This document shows positions 51,034 through 59,903 of a stretch of 64,000 bases of DNA, one piece after another. Every line of letters starts with the position of its first letter. The stretch's first letter is position 1. The notes below the pieces were generated by a model. That model was given only the letters and a program-made list of their open reading frames with translations, was not told the DNA's origin and ran no database searches. Source of the stretch: Pusillimonas sp. T2 (GTDB lineage: Bacteria; Pseudomonadota; Gammaproteobacteria; Burkholderiales; Burkholderiaceae_B); contig NZ_NIQA01000008.1 of assembly GCF_002236805.1 (NCBI RefSeq), positions 62,001-126,000 on the forward strand, written 5' to 3'. The position numbers were made by a program, and so were the translations under genes.

Positions 51034-52152
51034 TCAGAGGATGATCCCGCCCCCCAGACACACATCGCCATCGTACAAAACCGCCGACTGCCCCGGCGTA
51101 ATCGCCCATTGCGCATCGTCAAAATGCAGCTCAAAACGACCGTCGTCGGTTGCCGAATTGAGCACGCAGGCGGCATCGGCCTGCCGGTAGCGCGTTTTGG
51201 CCCCATAAGCACCGGCTACGGGTGCATGGCCCGCAACCCAACTGGCATCTTGCGCCTGCAAGGTGCTCTGCAGCAACCAGGGGTGATCATGCCCCTGAAC
51301 CACATACAACACATTGTTTTCAAGGTCTTTGCGTGCGGTGTACCAGGCCTGCGCCGTACCATCGTCGCTCTGGTGCCCCTTAACACCGCCAATGCCCAAG
51401 CCCTTGCGTTGCCCCAGCGTATAAAACGCCAGCCCCTGATGGCGTCCGATGGTTTTAGCATCGGGTGTTTTGATAGGGCCCGGCTGTGTTGGCAAATATC
51501 GGTTAAGAAACTCGCGAAATGGACGCTCACCTATAAAGCATATGCCGGTGGAGTCTTTTTTGGCTGCGTTAGGCAGGCCCAACTGCTGTGCGATTTCACG
51601 CACTTGAGTTTTAGGGATCTCGCCCAACGGAAACAAAGTTTTCGACAACTGGGCCTGATTCAGACGATGCAGGAAATAGCTTTGATCTTTGGTGTGATCG
51701 AGCGCCTTAAGCAGCTGCCACTGCGGGCCGCCGGCACCCTGCACCTCGCGAACGCGCGCGTAGTGCCCCGTGGCAATACGTTCAGCCCCCAACGACATGG
51801 CATGATCGAGGAACGCCTTGAACTTGATTTCGGCGTTGCACAAGACATCGGGGTTAGGCGTGCGCCCGGCAGAGTACTCGCGCAAGAACTCGGCAAACAC
51901 CCTATCTTTGTACTCGGCGGCGAAGTTGACGGCCTCGATTTCAATACCCAGCAAATCGGCCACACTGGCGGCGTCGATCCAGTCTTGCCGCGACGAGCAA
52001 TATTCGGAGTCGTCGTCATCTTCCCAGTTTTTCATGAATAGACCGACGACTTCGTAGCCTTGCTGCTTAAGCAACCAGGCAGATACCGAGGAGTCAACCC
52101 CACCTGACATACCGATGACAACACGCCCCTTCGAGGCAGACTGTTCTGACAT
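51034..52152 (-). CDS. mnmA: tRNA 2-thiouridylase MnmA
   Basis: Adds sulfur to U34 of Lys, Glu and Gln tRNAs. The 372-residue protein has the PP-loop GMSGGVDSS at 14-22. The catalytic cysteines are C105 ([12 protein letters not shown]) and the one in [15 protein letters not shown]-terminal beta-barrel follows. It lies 16 bases downstream of aroG and is probably cotranscribed with it. A TusA-like protein, the upstream sulfur relay in E. coli, is encoded at 25 kb. Confidence 0.96.
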   Translation of the reverse strand: MSEQSASKGRVVIGMSGGVDSSVSAWLLKQQGYEVVGLFMKNWEDDDDSEYCSSRQDWIDAASVADLLGIEIEAVNFAAEYKDRVFAEFLREYSAGRTPNPDVLCNAEIKFKAFLDHAMSLGAERIATGHYARVREVQGAGGPQWQLLKALDHTKDQSYFLHRLNQAQLSKTLFPLGEIPKTQVREIAQQLGLPNAAKKDSTGICFIGERPFREFLNRYLPTQPGPIKTPDAKTIGRHQGLAFYTLGQRKGLGIGGVKGHQSDDGTAQAWYTARKDLENNVLYVVQGHDHPWLLQSTLQAQDASWVAGHAPVAGAYGAKTRYRQADAACVLNSATDDGRFELHFDDAQWAITPGQSAVLYDGDVCLGGGIIL

Positions 52153-52168
52153 GCAATAAAACCTTTGA

Positions 52169-53245
52169 TTAGCTGTCGAGTGAGCTAGCGACAGCCTCGC
52201 GACGTTTTTTTACCGCCATAGCGAGGCGCTCGAGCATGCGCACGGAGGAGTCCCAATCGACACAGCCGTCGGTAATACTCTGGCCATAGACCAGGGGCTG
52301 CCCGGCCACCAGATCTTGCCGTCCCTCGACCAGATGGCTTTCGATCATCACACCAAACAGGCGCTCGTCGCCGGCTTCCATTTGACGAGCGACGTCGTCG
52401 ATGACCGCCGGTTGATTGCGGTAATCTTTATTGCTGTTGGCGTGGCTGGCGTCAATCATGATGCGCGGACGCAAGCCCGACTTGGCCAGTACGGCAGACG
52501 TCTCTTCAACGCTGGCCGCATCGTAGTTGGGCTGCTTGCCGCCGCGCAAAATGACGTGGCAGTCTTCGTTGCCCGCCGTAGACACAATAGCCGAATGCCC
52601 ACCTTTGGTGACCGACAAGAAATGATGAGATTGCGAGGCTGCCTTGATAGCATCAACAGCAATCTTGATGTTGCCGTCCGTCCCGTTCTTGAAACCTACC
52701 GGGCACGACAGCCCCGACGCCAACTCGCGGTGAACCTGACTTTCGGTGGTACGGGCGCCAATCGCGCCCCAAGAAACCAGGTCGGCAATATATTGCGGCG
52801 TAATCATGTCAAGGAACTCGCAGCCAGCAGGCAAACCCAGGCTATTGACCTGCAACAGCAATTCGCGTGCCGTACGCAAACCCAGGTTGATGTTGAAACT
52901 GCCATCCAAGCCCGGATCGTTGATCAACCCTTTCCAGCCCACCGTCGTGCGAGGCTTCTCGAAATATACGCGCATGATGATTTCGAGCTCGCTGCTGAAA
53001 CGATCGCGCTGCGCCTTCAAGCGCCCCGCGTATTCCAGGGCGGCATCTACATTGTGAATCGAGCAGGGCCCAATCACCACGACCAGGCGGTCATCGGTGC
53101 CATGCAAGACATTATGGATAGCCGTCCGTGCAGCGAAAACGGTCGACGAGACTGCTTCGGTGGCAGCAAACTCGCGCATGATGTGCGCGGGCGGGCTGAG
53201 CTCCTTGATTTCTCGGATACGTAGATCATCGGTGTTGTAAGGCAC
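52169..53245 (-). CDS. aroG: 3-deoxy-D-arabino-heptulosonate-7-phosphate synthase (AroG type I)
   Basis: First step of the shikimate pathway (PEP + erythrose 4-phosphate). The 358-residue protein matches the E. coli AroF/G/H class: [49 protein letters not shown] and [17 protein letters not shown]. The start is GTG 53245 with AGGAG 7 bases upstream, giving [10 protein letters not shown]. The frame runs on upstream into the leader but that part is not coding for this protein. A Phe-rich leader ORF and terminator stand immediately upstream and suggest attenuation by Phe/Tyr supply. Confidence 0.96.
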   Translation of the reverse strand: MPYNTDDLRIREIKELSPPAHIMREFAATEAVSSTVFAARTAIHNVLHGTDDRLVVVIGPCSIHNVDAALEYAGRLKAQRDRFSSELEIIMRVYFEKPRTTVGWKGLINDPGLDGSFNINLGLRTARELLLQVNSLGLPAGCEFLDMITPQYIADLVSWGAIGARTTESQVHRELASGLSCPVGFKNGTDGNIKIAVDAIKAASQSHHFLSVTKGGHSAIVSTAGNEDCHVILRGGKQPNYDAASVEETSAVLAKSGLRPRIMIDASHANSNKDYRNQPAVIDDVARQMEAGDERLFGVMIESHLVEGRQDLVAGQPLVYGQSITDGCVDWDSSVRMLERLAMAVKKRREAVASSLDS

Positions 53246-53265
53246 TTGCGACTCCTGAATGGTAC

Positions 53266-53299
53266 AAAAAAAGCCGCCTAGCGACGCTGGCGGCTTTTT
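53266..53299 (-). terminator. Leader terminator (attenuator) ahead of aroG
   Basis: On the minus strand AAAAAGCCGCC / GGCGGCTTTTTTT with an inner AGCG/CGCT pairing, ending in seven T and followed after a few bases by the AGGAG of aroG. A strong intrinsic terminator inside a 5' leader, 15 bases past the leader-peptide stop. Confidence 0.85.
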
Positions 53300-53313
53300 G
53301 GGAATTTTGTTTG

Positions 53314-53403
53314 CTACGAGGTAATACGTTTCTTCCCTTCCCCCACCAGACGTGTCGGAAAAGTAAAAAAATAAAAGAAGAAAAAGTTCGTAGCACGGTA
53401 CAT
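53314..53403 (-). CDS. Phe/Tyr-rich leader peptide of aroG (29 codons)
   Basis: ATG 53403 to TAG 53314, with AGGA about 9 bases upstream. Codons 6-16 read NFFFFYFFTFP: seven Phe and one Tyr in nine consecutive residues (one Thr among them), and Tyr is also codon 2. The protein resembles E. coli PheL (which contains FFFAFFFTFP) and is followed by the terminator at 53266-53299. Ribosome stalling on the Phe/Tyr codons when charged tRNA is scarce would favour readthrough into aroG. I checked each codon by hand. The competing antiterminator fold is not resolved. Confidence 0.8.
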   Translation of the reverse strand: MYRATNFFFFYFFTFPTRLVGEGKKRITS

Positions 53404-53454
53404 AGGCGCCTATCCTAGCACAAGAACAGCCCGATCCGCAACGATTTATTAATT

Positions 53455-53483
53455 TGTACACGAATGATTATATGCGCTATGAT
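53455..53483 (+). promoter_or_regulatory. Candidate promoter of ehuBCDA
   Basis: TGTACA (53455-53460), 17-base spacer, TATGAT (53478-53483). The -10 is the left end of the inverted repeat at 53478-53514, suggesting regulation by a DNA-binding protein. Confidence 0.5.
53467..53472 (-). promoter_or_regulatory. Candidate -10 of the aroG leader transcript
   Basis: Perfect TATAAT on the minus strand; a poor -35 (ATGCGA) stands 17 bases upstream. A start near 53460 would give a leader of about 57 bases before the leader-peptide ATG. It overlaps the divergent ehuB promoter region. Confidence 0.45.
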
Positions 53484-53514
53484 TTTTCTTCGCATCATTG
53501 ATGATGAAATCATA
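53478..53514. repeat. Nested inverted repeat at the ehuB promoter
   Basis: Outer arms TATGATTT (53478-53485) and AAATCATA (53507-53514), inner arms CATCA (53493-53497) and TGATG (53502-53506) around TTGA. It spans the ehuB -10 to the leader just upstream of the AGAGGA Shine-Dalgarno. It could be an operator or an RNA hairpin. Confidence 0.5.
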
Positions 53515-53530
53515 AAAAGAAGAGGATCAC

Positions 53531-54385
53531 ATGCCAACATTCAATCACGTTGTGCGCCGCCTGGCCGCAGTTGCCGTGCTTTCGGTTTGGGCTCTACCCG
53601 CCCAAAGTGACACCCTGACTCAAATTCGCGAGCGCGGCACGATCCGAATTGCGATCGCTAACGAAATACCCTATGGCTACGCCGACCTCTCGGGTGAGGC
53701 CAAAGGTGCCGGGCCGGATGTCGCCAGACACATCGCCAAAGCCTTGGGAATTGAAAACATCAAATGGGAGACGGCCAGTTTCAGTGCGCTCATTCCGGGC
53801 TTGAAAGCCGGCCGATTCGATATGGTCGCGGCCGAAATGGCCGTTTTGCCGCAGCGTTGTCAGCAAGTGTTGTTTTCGGAACCAAACACCTCGTATGGTG
53901 AAGGCCTGCTGGTTGCTCAAGGCAACCCAAAAGGGCTCAACAGCTTCGAGCAGTTCAGCCAGCCCGGCATGAAGGTAGCCATTATGTCAGGCGCCGACCA
54001 GCTTGAAATGCTCCAGGCACTGGGCGTGCCCGAAGCAAACATGGTGACTATTGCCAATAACGCCGACGCAATCTCAACAGTCTCGACGGGGCGCGCCGAT
54101 GCCTACGCCGCTACCAGCCTTACCGTAACTGAGCTGGCCGCCAAAAGCGATAAAGTAGAACAAGCCGCCGATTTTTCCGATCCGATGATTGACGGTTCGC
54201 CAGTACGGAGTTGGGGCGCATTTACCTTTGCGCAAGGCGCTGGGTCGCTGCAGCAGGCCGTCAACGAAGCGCTAGCAGCCTTCAAAAAAACCGATGAATG
54301 GCAAGCTATCTTGCGCAACAATGGCTTCTCGAAAGCCGACATCGAGCAGTCTACCCAACGAACGACGCAACAGCTGTGTTCATAA
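53531..54385 (+). CDS. ehuB: Ectoine/5-hydroxyectoine ABC transporter substrate-binding protein EhuB
   Basis: Periplasmic solute receptor of 284 residues. The signal peptide is about 1-26, ending ALPAQSD. The mature part has the family-3 binding-protein pattern (GTIRIAIANEIPYGYADLSG, FSALIPGLKAGRFDMVAAEM). The gene order ehuB-C-D-A and the facing ectABCD operon support ectoine as ligand; polar amino acids are the alternative from sequence alone. GAGGA lies 5 bases before ATG. Confidence 0.88.
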   Translation: MPTFNHVVRRLAAVAVLSVWALPAQSDTLTQIRERGTIRIAIANEIPYGYADLSGEAKGAGPDVARHIAKALGIENIKWETASFSALIPGLKAGRFDMVAAEMAVLPQRCQQVLFSEPNTSYGEGLLVAQGNPKGLNSFEQFSQPGMKVAIMSGADQLEMLQALGVPEANMVTIANNADAISTVSTGRADAYAATSLTVTELAAKSDKVEQAADFSDPMIDGSPVRSWGAFTFAQGAGSLQQAVNEALAAFKKTDEWQAILRNNGFSKADIEQSTQRTTQQLCS

Positions 54386-55038
54386 GCTACTTGCCGCCGC
54401 TGCTTGAGGGGGCATGGGTCACCGCCCAGTTGGCGATCTACTCTACCCTGTTAGGCGCATTGCTGTCTTTTACGCTGGGCATAGGACGTGTTTCCGAAAA
54501 AGCCTGGCTGCGCCTGCCCAGTATCGCCGTCATTGAGCTGTTTCGAGGCACATCGCTTCTGGTGCAGCTGTTCTGGATTTACTTCGCCTTGCCTCTGCTG
54601 GGCGAATTTGTAGGCCTAGACCTGCGGCTTGACCCTATGCTGGCGGGCACTACCGCCCTGGCGCTTAACATCGGTGCCTATGGCGCCGAGGTGGTACGTG
54701 GCGCGCTGCAATCAGTTTCGAAAGAACAACATGAAGCAGCGCGAGCGCTGAACTTTACAGAGCGCCAGAAACTGTGGCGTATCTGCCTGCCCCAAGCCCT
54801 GCCTGAAATGATGCCCAGTTTTGGCAACCTGGCCATCCAGAACCTCAAAGACACCGCGTTGGTGTCACTGATCAGCCTGGGCGATCTGGCGTTTCGGGCC
54901 GAGCAAATTCGCAATTTCACCCAAGACAGCACAACGGTTTATACCTTATTGCTGTTCATGTACTTTGGCATGGCGCTGATGCTGGCTGCGTTGATGAAAC
55001 TGCTGGCGCGCCATGTTGGCCGCTGGCGCCATTCATAA
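54376..55038 (+). CDS. ehuC: Ectoine ABC transporter permease EhuC
   Basis: Polar-amino-acid-type permease, 220 residues, about five membrane helices. The EAA-loop is EQHEAARALNFTERQKLWRICLPQALP, interacting with the ATPase. I use GTG 54376, which overlaps the end of ehuB by 10 bases and gives a family-like start (FISYLPPLLEGAWVTAQLAI); the frame extends upstream inside ehuB but that is not likely coding. Confidence 0.88.
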   Translation: MFISYLPPLLEGAWVTAQLAIYSTLLGALLSFTLGIGRVSEKAWLRLPSIAVIELFRGTSLLVQLFWIYFALPLLGEFVGLDLRLDPMLAGTTALALNIGAYGAEVVRGALQSVSKEQHEAARALNFTERQKLWRICLPQALPEMMPSFGNLAIQNLKDTALVSLISLGDLAFRAEQIRNFTQDSTTVYTLLLFMYFGMALMLAALMKLLARHVGRWRHS

Positions 55039-55056
55039 CGACGCAAAGGACACCCC

Positions 55057-55749
55057 ATGCTGTTTGGCCTTGAATGGAACACCGACTCAAACTGGCTCTT
55101 CGCCGCATCGATTTTGCCCATTTTGTTGCAAGGTCTTTGGGTGACCCTGCAAGCAACAGTTATCGGGTTTGGACTGGCCGCTTTATTTGGCCTGCTGCTC
55201 GCCGGCTTAAAAAGCGCGCCCTGGCGCCTTGTGTCGTGGCCCGCCCGATTCATCAGCGAGTTTCTGCGCGACACCCCGCTGCTGATCCAGCTGTTCTTTT
55301 TGTACTACGTATTACCCGACTACGGCATTGTGCTCCCTGCGTTCATGACAGGCGCCCTGGCACTAGGCCTGCAATACAGCGCCTATACATCCGAAGTGTA
55401 TCGGGCGGGCATTGAAGCCGTACCTCGCGGCCAGCACGAAGCTGCCAAGGCACTTGATTTTTCCCGCCGTCACACCTTTCGCGTCATCGTCTTGCCGCAA
55501 GCCATTCCCAGAATCATTCCGGCGCTGGGCAACTACCTAGTGTCCATCATGAAAGACGTCCCGCTGCTATCGGTGGTGTCGGTGTTGGAGATGCTCAATG
55601 TGGCAAAGATTATCGGCGACCGCACGTTCAACTATTTGATACCGCTGTCCATGGTGGGTGGGCTTTACCTCCTCATGACACTCGTCGCTGCCGCCGGCAT
55701 TCGCGTCCTGGACCAACGCCTGCCCCAACAAGGGATACCGTTACGATGA
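55057..55749 (+). CDS. ehuD: Ectoine ABC transporter permease EhuD
   Basis: Second permease, 230 residues, about five membrane helices, with the EAA-loop [27 protein letters not shown]. It begins 18 bases after ehuC and its stop overlaps ehuA as ATGA. Confidence 0.9.
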   Translation: MLFGLEWNTDSNWLFAASILPILLQGLWVTLQATVIGFGLAALFGLLLAGLKSAPWRLVSWPARFISEFLRDTPLLIQLFFLYYVLPDYGIVLPAFMTGALALGLQYSAYTSEVYRAGIEAVPRGQHEAAKALDFSRRHTFRVIVLPQAIPRIIPALGNYLVSIMKDVPLLSVVSVLEMLNVAKIIGDRTFNYLIPLSMVGGLYLLMTLVAAAGIRVLDQRLPQQGIPLR

Positions 55750-56510
55750 ACAACCCCATCATTCAATTTGAAAACGTCATCAAACAGTTCGGCGAAACTC
55801 GCGTCCTGAATGGCCTGAACCTGACAATCGAGGCTGGCGAAAAAGTAACGATCATCGGCCCTTCGGGCTCGGGCAAGTCCACCGTCTTGCGCATTCTCAT
55901 GACACTCGAACCCATTGATTCGGGCGTTGTTTACGTAGCCGGCCAGCCGCTCTGGCACGAACAAAAAGCCGGTGCGCTGGTACCCGCATCAGCCAGACAC
56001 CTGCACGACATGCGCAAACATATGGGTATGGTGTTTCAACAGTTCAATCTATTTCCGCATATGACGGTGCGCCGTAACCTGACTGAAGCCCCAGTCCATG
56101 TGCTGGGGTTGTCCAGGCACGAAGCCAACGAACGTGCCGAACACTACCTGGCGCTGGTTGGGCTGACAGATCATGCCGACAAATTCCCTCGCCAACTTTC
56201 AGGCGGCCAACAGCAGCGCGTGGCGATCGCCCGCGCACTCGCCATGAAGCCGCGCATCATGCTTTTCGACGAGCCCACCTCGGCGCTAGACCCAGAGCTG
56301 GTCGGCGAGGTACTGCAGGTTATTCAACGATTAGCCAGCGAAGACGATCTGACATTGCTGCTGGTGACCCACGAAATGCAATTTGCCCGCGAGATCTCTG
56401 ATCGGGTTGTGTTCTTCGACAAAGGCGAAATTGTCGAAGAGGGCGACCCCGAAACCTTGTTTACTACGCCCTCTGAAGCACGGACTCGAGCCTTCCTGAA
56501 GCTGGCGTAA
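55746..56510 (+). CDS. ehuA: Ectoine ABC transporter ATP-binding protein EhuA
   Basis: 254-residue ATPase. Walker A is GPSGSGKST at 38-46, the Q-loop lies in [13 protein letters not shown], the signature is LSGGQQQR, Walker B is [12 protein letters not shown] and the H-loop is in [10 protein letters not shown]. Last gene of ehuBCDA, convergent with ectD. Confidence 0.92.
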   Translation: MNNPIIQFENVIKQFGETRVLNGLNLTIEAGEKVTIIGPSGSGKSTVLRILMTLEPIDSGVVYVAGQPLWHEQKAGALVPASARHLHDMRKHMGMVFQQFNLFPHMTVRRNLTEAPVHVLGLSRHEANERAEHYLALVGLTDHADKFPRQLSGGQQQRVAIARALAMKPRIMLFDEPTSALDPELVGEVLQVIQRLASEDDLTLLLVTHEMQFAREISDRVVFFDKGEIVEEGDPETLFTTPSEARTRAFLKLA

Positions 56511-56545
56511 AAAAAGCGTTGCGAAAGCACACGCTTTCACAACGC
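56509..56545 (-). terminator. Intrinsic terminator of the ect operon
   Basis: GCGTTGCGAAAGC / GCTTTCACAACGC (12 of 13 paired) with a 4-base loop. On the minus strand seven T follow, so it ends the ectD side; these bases overlap the ehuA stop codon. Confidence 0.85.
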
Positions 56546-56572
56546 CAAACAAACCATCAACGCCTTCGCCGG

Positions 56573-57493
56573 TCAGATAGCGGCTACCTTGGCTTCGAGT
56601 GGCTCGAGAGGAACAAATTTTTTGCGGGTAGCAATATATTCGGGGCGCGGATTAAGGCCATTTTTGGGCGCCTCGAGCGTGTTTTCGATGCTGTTGTACA
56701 CCATGAACACATTGGCACGCGGCCACGGGGATATGTTGCTGGCCGACCCGTGCATGGTGTTGCAATCAAAAAAGATGACTGAACCCGCTTGCGCAGTCGC
56801 GGCCTCAATACCGCCCTGCTCAACCAACAACTGCAGACTGATGGGATCGGGCACACCGAACTCTTGCTTTTTTAATGACTGCTTGTAATGGTTCTTGGGG
56901 GTTTCGCCCTGGCAGGCAATAAACTGCTGGTGCGAACTAGGCACAAGCATCAAGGGGCCATTGCACTCATTATTGTCGGTCAGCAACACCGAACAGCTTA
57001 AGGCCCGCATGCGCGGCATGCCGTCTTCCACATGCCAGGTTTCGAAGTCAGAGTGCCAATAGAACTCTTTACCTTTGAAACCGGGCTTAAGGTTTGCCCG
57101 CGACTGGTGAATATAAACCTCAGACCCCAGCACCTGACGCGCCACATGGATAAGACGCGGATCGCGCGCCAGCCTGGACGCCATGTCGCTCAGCTCGTGC
57201 ATCCGGAAGATCGAGCGTACAGCGTCACTGCCGGGCTCGGTAATGGCTTCGTCCAACTTCACGATGTCGGGGTCTTCGCTCATACGCTTGACCTCGGCCA
57301 GCATAGCCTGCACTTCGTCCGGGCCGAATACGTCGTGCAACACGATGAATCCGTCCCGGGCATAGGCTTCAAGCTGCGCGTCGGACAATGCCTGGGCGTA
57401 GGTGCCCCGCGCATAAACGACAGGGTCCTGGCGCGCAATAATGGCTGACGTATTGGCATCACGCGAAGAATATATATCTTGTAGTGTTGTCAT
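56573..57493 (-). CDS. ectD: Ectoine hydroxylase EctD
   Basis: Fe(II)/2-oxoglutarate dioxygenase making 5-hydroxyectoine, 307 residues. The iron ligands H147, D149 and H248 and the 2OG Arg near 259 are in place within FYWHSDFETWHVEDGMPRMR and CNTMHGSASNISPWPRA. AGGAGG lies close upstream of ATG 57493. It follows ectC by 19 bases, so the cell probably makes hydroxyectoine as well as ectoine. Confidence 0.97.
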   Translation of the reverse strand: MTTLQDIYSSRDANTSAIIARQDPVVYARGTYAQALSDAQLEAYARDGFIVLHDVFGPDEVQAMLAEVKRMSEDPDIVKLDEAITEPGSDAVRSIFRMHELSDMASRLARDPRLIHVARQVLGSEVYIHQSRANLKPGFKGKEFYWHSDFETWHVEDGMPRMRALSCSVLLTDNNECNGPLMLVPSSHQQFIACQGETPKNHYKQSLKKQEFGVPDPISLQLLVEQGGIEAATAQAGSVIFFDCNTMHGSASNISPWPRANVFMVYNSIENTLEAPKNGLNPRPEYIATRKKFVPLEPLEAKVAAI

Positions 57494-57512
57494 ACAGTCC
57501 TCCTGGAATAAA

Positions 57513-57911
57513 TCAAACCGCGTCGGCGACCTCGGCAGGGTACACGCCGTCGGCGTCGTGCACTTCTTTGCCGGTAATGGGCGGGTTGAACACACAAATC
57601 ACGCGCAAGGGTTCTTTGCCGCCACGCAACCAGTGTTCGTCGTGCTGGTCTAGCGCGTAGACAACGCCCGGGCCAAGCGCATACTTTTTGCCGTCAGCGA
57701 TGGTTTCGATTTCGCCGTCGCCCTCAACGCACCACACCGCCTCCAGGTGGTTCTTGTAGTGGATGTGTGTTTCGGTGCCGGGAAAGATAATCGTTTCGTG
57801 AAACGAAAACCCCATCCCGTCTTTCTTGAGCAAGACACGGCGGCTGAGCCAGTTCTCGGTGACCACTTCCTGGTCAGTCCCAATTACATCTTTAACGTTC
57901 TTGACGATCAT
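57513..57911 (-). CDS. ectC: Ectoine synthase EctC
   Basis: Cupin that cyclises N-gamma-acetyl-diaminobutyrate to ectoine, 132 residues. Glu57, Tyr85 and His93 coincide exactly with the metal ligands known for Paenibacillus lautus EctC. ATG 57911 overlaps the ectB stop as ATGA. Confidence 0.97.
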   Translation of the reverse strand: MIVKNVKDVIGTDQEVVTENWLSRRVLLKKDGMGFSFHETIIFPGTETHIHYKNHLEAVWCVEGDGEIETIADGKKYALGPGVVYALDQHDEHWLRGGKEPLRVICVFNPPITGKEVHDADGVYPAEVADAV

Positions 57912-59218
57912 CGACGTTTACCTCCAAATTTCAAAACTTTTGCACTGACACCGCGGGCCTCAAATACTTCAGCCACGCTACGCTCGATAATTTCGAGCCC
58001 CTTCTTAAGCTGCTCTTCTTCGATAGTGAGCGCGGGCAACAACTTAAGAACCTCGTCATTGGCGCCCGATGTTTCAATCACTAGGCCATGCTCGAACGCC
58101 TTGGCAGAAATGGCATTGGCAAGGTCGTCATCGGCCGGGGTAACCAACCCTTGAATCAAGCCGCGGCCACGAACGCTTAGACCTGCTGAGGGATAGCTTT
58201 GAACAATGCTTTCCAGACGGTCACGTACTATTTCAGCCTTTCGGCCAACCTCTTTTTCAAAGCGGTTATCAGCCCAATAGCTATCGAGAGCTTGAGCTGC
58301 GGTAACAAACGCAAGGTTGTTGCCGCGGAAAGTGCCGCTGTGAGAACCAGGCTTCCAGACGTCAAGCTCGGGCTTCATCAGCACAAGCGACATCGGCAGA
58401 CCAAAACCGGACAAAGACTTGGACAAAGTGATGATGTCAGGGCTGATGCCGACCGAATCAAAACTGAAGAAACTGCCCGTACGGCCACAACCGACCTGAA
58501 TATCATCGACGATGAGCAACATGTCGTATTTGCGGCAAAGCTTTTCGAGGTCGCGCAACCAGCGTTGGGTTGCCACATTGACACCACCCTCGCCTTGAAC
58601 AGTTTCAACGATGACGGCTGCAGGTAAATCCAAACCACTGCTGGGGTCTTCAAGCATGCGCTCGAAGTAATCAATGGTATTGAAGTCGGGGCCCATATAA
58701 CCGTCGAAAGGCACAAACGTGGTGTTAGCCAACGACACGCCGGCAGCATCACGGAACTTCTGGTTGGCAGTAACCGCCAACGAACCACCACTCACGCCGT
58801 GAAAGCCGTGCGTAAAGGCCACCACGTTTTGACGACCCTTGACCAGACGCGCCAACTTGAGCGCAGCCTCAACGGCATTGGTGCCTGTTGGGCCGGTAAA
58901 CTGCATTTTGTAATCCCAACCACGCGGCTTAAGTAGCACACGCTCGAAGGTTTCCATAAAGTATTTTTTGGCGTCGGTCGCCATATCAAGGCCATGGACC
59001 ACACCGTCGTCTGCAACGTACTCGATCAGCTTTTCTTTCAGTACGGGGTTATTGTGGCCATAGTTCAAGGTGCCTGCACCAGCGAAAAAGTCGAGATACT
59101 CGCGACCTTCCTGATCGAACAGTGCAGACCCCTTTGCTTTGCTAAAGATAACAGGGAAGGACCGGATGTAGCCTCGAACTTCAGACTCCATCCGGTCAAA
59201 AATATTTAAATCCATCAT
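57908..59218 (-). CDS. ectB: Diaminobutyrate-2-oxoglutarate transaminase EctB
   Basis: Class III PLP aminotransferase of 436 residues making L-2,4-diaminobutyrate from aspartate semialdehyde. Motifs: FFAGAGTLNYGHNNP, GFHGVSGGSLAVT, LLIVDDIQVGCGRTGSFF and the PLP lysine in ITLSKSLSGFG. ATG 59218 has AGAGGA upstream and is followed by a second ATG. It follows ectA by 133 bases that hold a hairpin. Confidence 0.96.
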   Translation of the reverse strand: MMDLNIFDRMESEVRGYIRSFPVIFSKAKGSALFDQEGREYLDFFAGAGTLNYGHNNPVLKEKLIEYVADDGVVHGLDMATDAKKYFMETFERVLLKPRGWDYKMQFTGPTGTNAVEAALKLARLVKGRQNVVAFTHGFHGVSGGSLAVTANQKFRDAAGVSLANTTFVPFDGYMGPDFNTIDYFERMLEDPSSGLDLPAAVIVETVQGEGGVNVATQRWLRDLEKLCRKYDMLLIVDDIQVGCGRTGSFFSFDSVGISPDIITLSKSLSGFGLPMSLVLMKPELDVWKPGSHSGTFRGNNLAFVTAAQALDSYWADNRFEKEVGRKAEIVRDRLESIVQSYPSAGLSVRGRGLIQGLVTPADDDLANAISAKAFEHGLVIETSGANDEVLKLLPALTIEEEQLKKGLEIIERSVAEVFEARGVSAKVLKFGGKRR

Positions 59219-59330
59219 TGTGGTTTCCTCTCGATTTTGAAGGGGCATCGCCCAGAAAAATTGAACGACCGGTGACCGGCTTTCTTATTAATGAAGTGAA
59301 ACATTGCCTGGCGGCCATGGCGGCCTGACT

Positions 59331-59351
59331 GGCAGGGGCGCAGTCCCTGCC
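59331..59351 (-). repeat. Intercistronic hairpin between ectA and ectB
   Basis: GGCAGGG / CCCTGCC, 7-bp stem directly after the ectA stop; no T-run. Another palindrome, CCGGT-G-ACCGG, lies further on near 59260. These may set relative ectA/ectB mRNA levels. Confidence 0.4.
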
Positions 59352-59903
59352 CTAACCCGACAAGGCCAAGGGCCCTAAACGAAGCAGTCTTTCTTCTTCG
59401 TGGGTGTGTTCGCCAAAATGGTGTGTTTCGAATAGCGCAGATTCGTTAATTTGGGTTTTAAGACGCCGGGCCAGCGAGCCAAACATGCCACGCGAAGCTG
59501 CATTGTCGGGACCAACAGTGGTTTCGATAAACCGAACCCCGGACAATGAAGGGCGGTCGAGCAAAGACCGGAGCATGGCGCCCCCGAGGCCCAACCCGCG
59601 GGCACTTTCGTGTACTGCCACCTGCCAGACAAACAAGACGTCGGGCGAGGCGGGCGGCACGTAAGCCGACACAAACCCTTGAAGTTCACCCCCTGGCGCC
59701 TGCGCAACAACGCAGGTATCGAGGTGATGATGCGCCAGCAGCAGATACACATACAGCGAATTGACGTCGAGCGGCGGGCAGGCCTGAATCAGGCCATGGA
59801 TAGCCTTGGCGTCGTCAAGTTGCGGGCGGCGCAAAGCGGGCATAACTTTTGTGTCAGCGACCTCGATGCCTATTGATGAGTCATCTGTCATGACAGGCCT
59901 CAT
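59352..59903 (-). CDS. ectA: Diaminobutyrate acetyltransferase EctA
   Basis: GNAT enzyme acetylating L-2,4-diaminobutyrate, 183 residues. N-terminal RRPQLDDAKAIHGLIQACPPLDVNS is typical, and the acetyl-CoA site is in WQVAVHESARGLGLGGAML. ATG 59903 overlaps the regulator stop as ATGA; ATG 59891 (with GAGG upstream) is an equally reasonable start. Confidence 0.95.
   Translation of the reverse strand: MRPVMTDDSSIGIEVADTKVMPALRRPQLDDAKAIHGLIQACPPLDVNSLYVYLLLAHHHLDTCVVAQAPGGELQGFVSAYVPPASPDVLFVWQVAVHESARGLGLGGAMLRSLLDRPSLSGVRFIETTVGPDNAASRGMFGSLARRLKTQINESALFETHHFGEHTHEEERLLRLGPLALSG

Noticed and set aside
53246-53461. N-terminal extension of aroG reading through the leader
   Set aside because: The extension crosses the terminator hairpin and lacks family similarity; GTG 53245 with AGGAG gives the proper AroG N-terminus, and the leader is read in another frame by the Phe-rich peptide.
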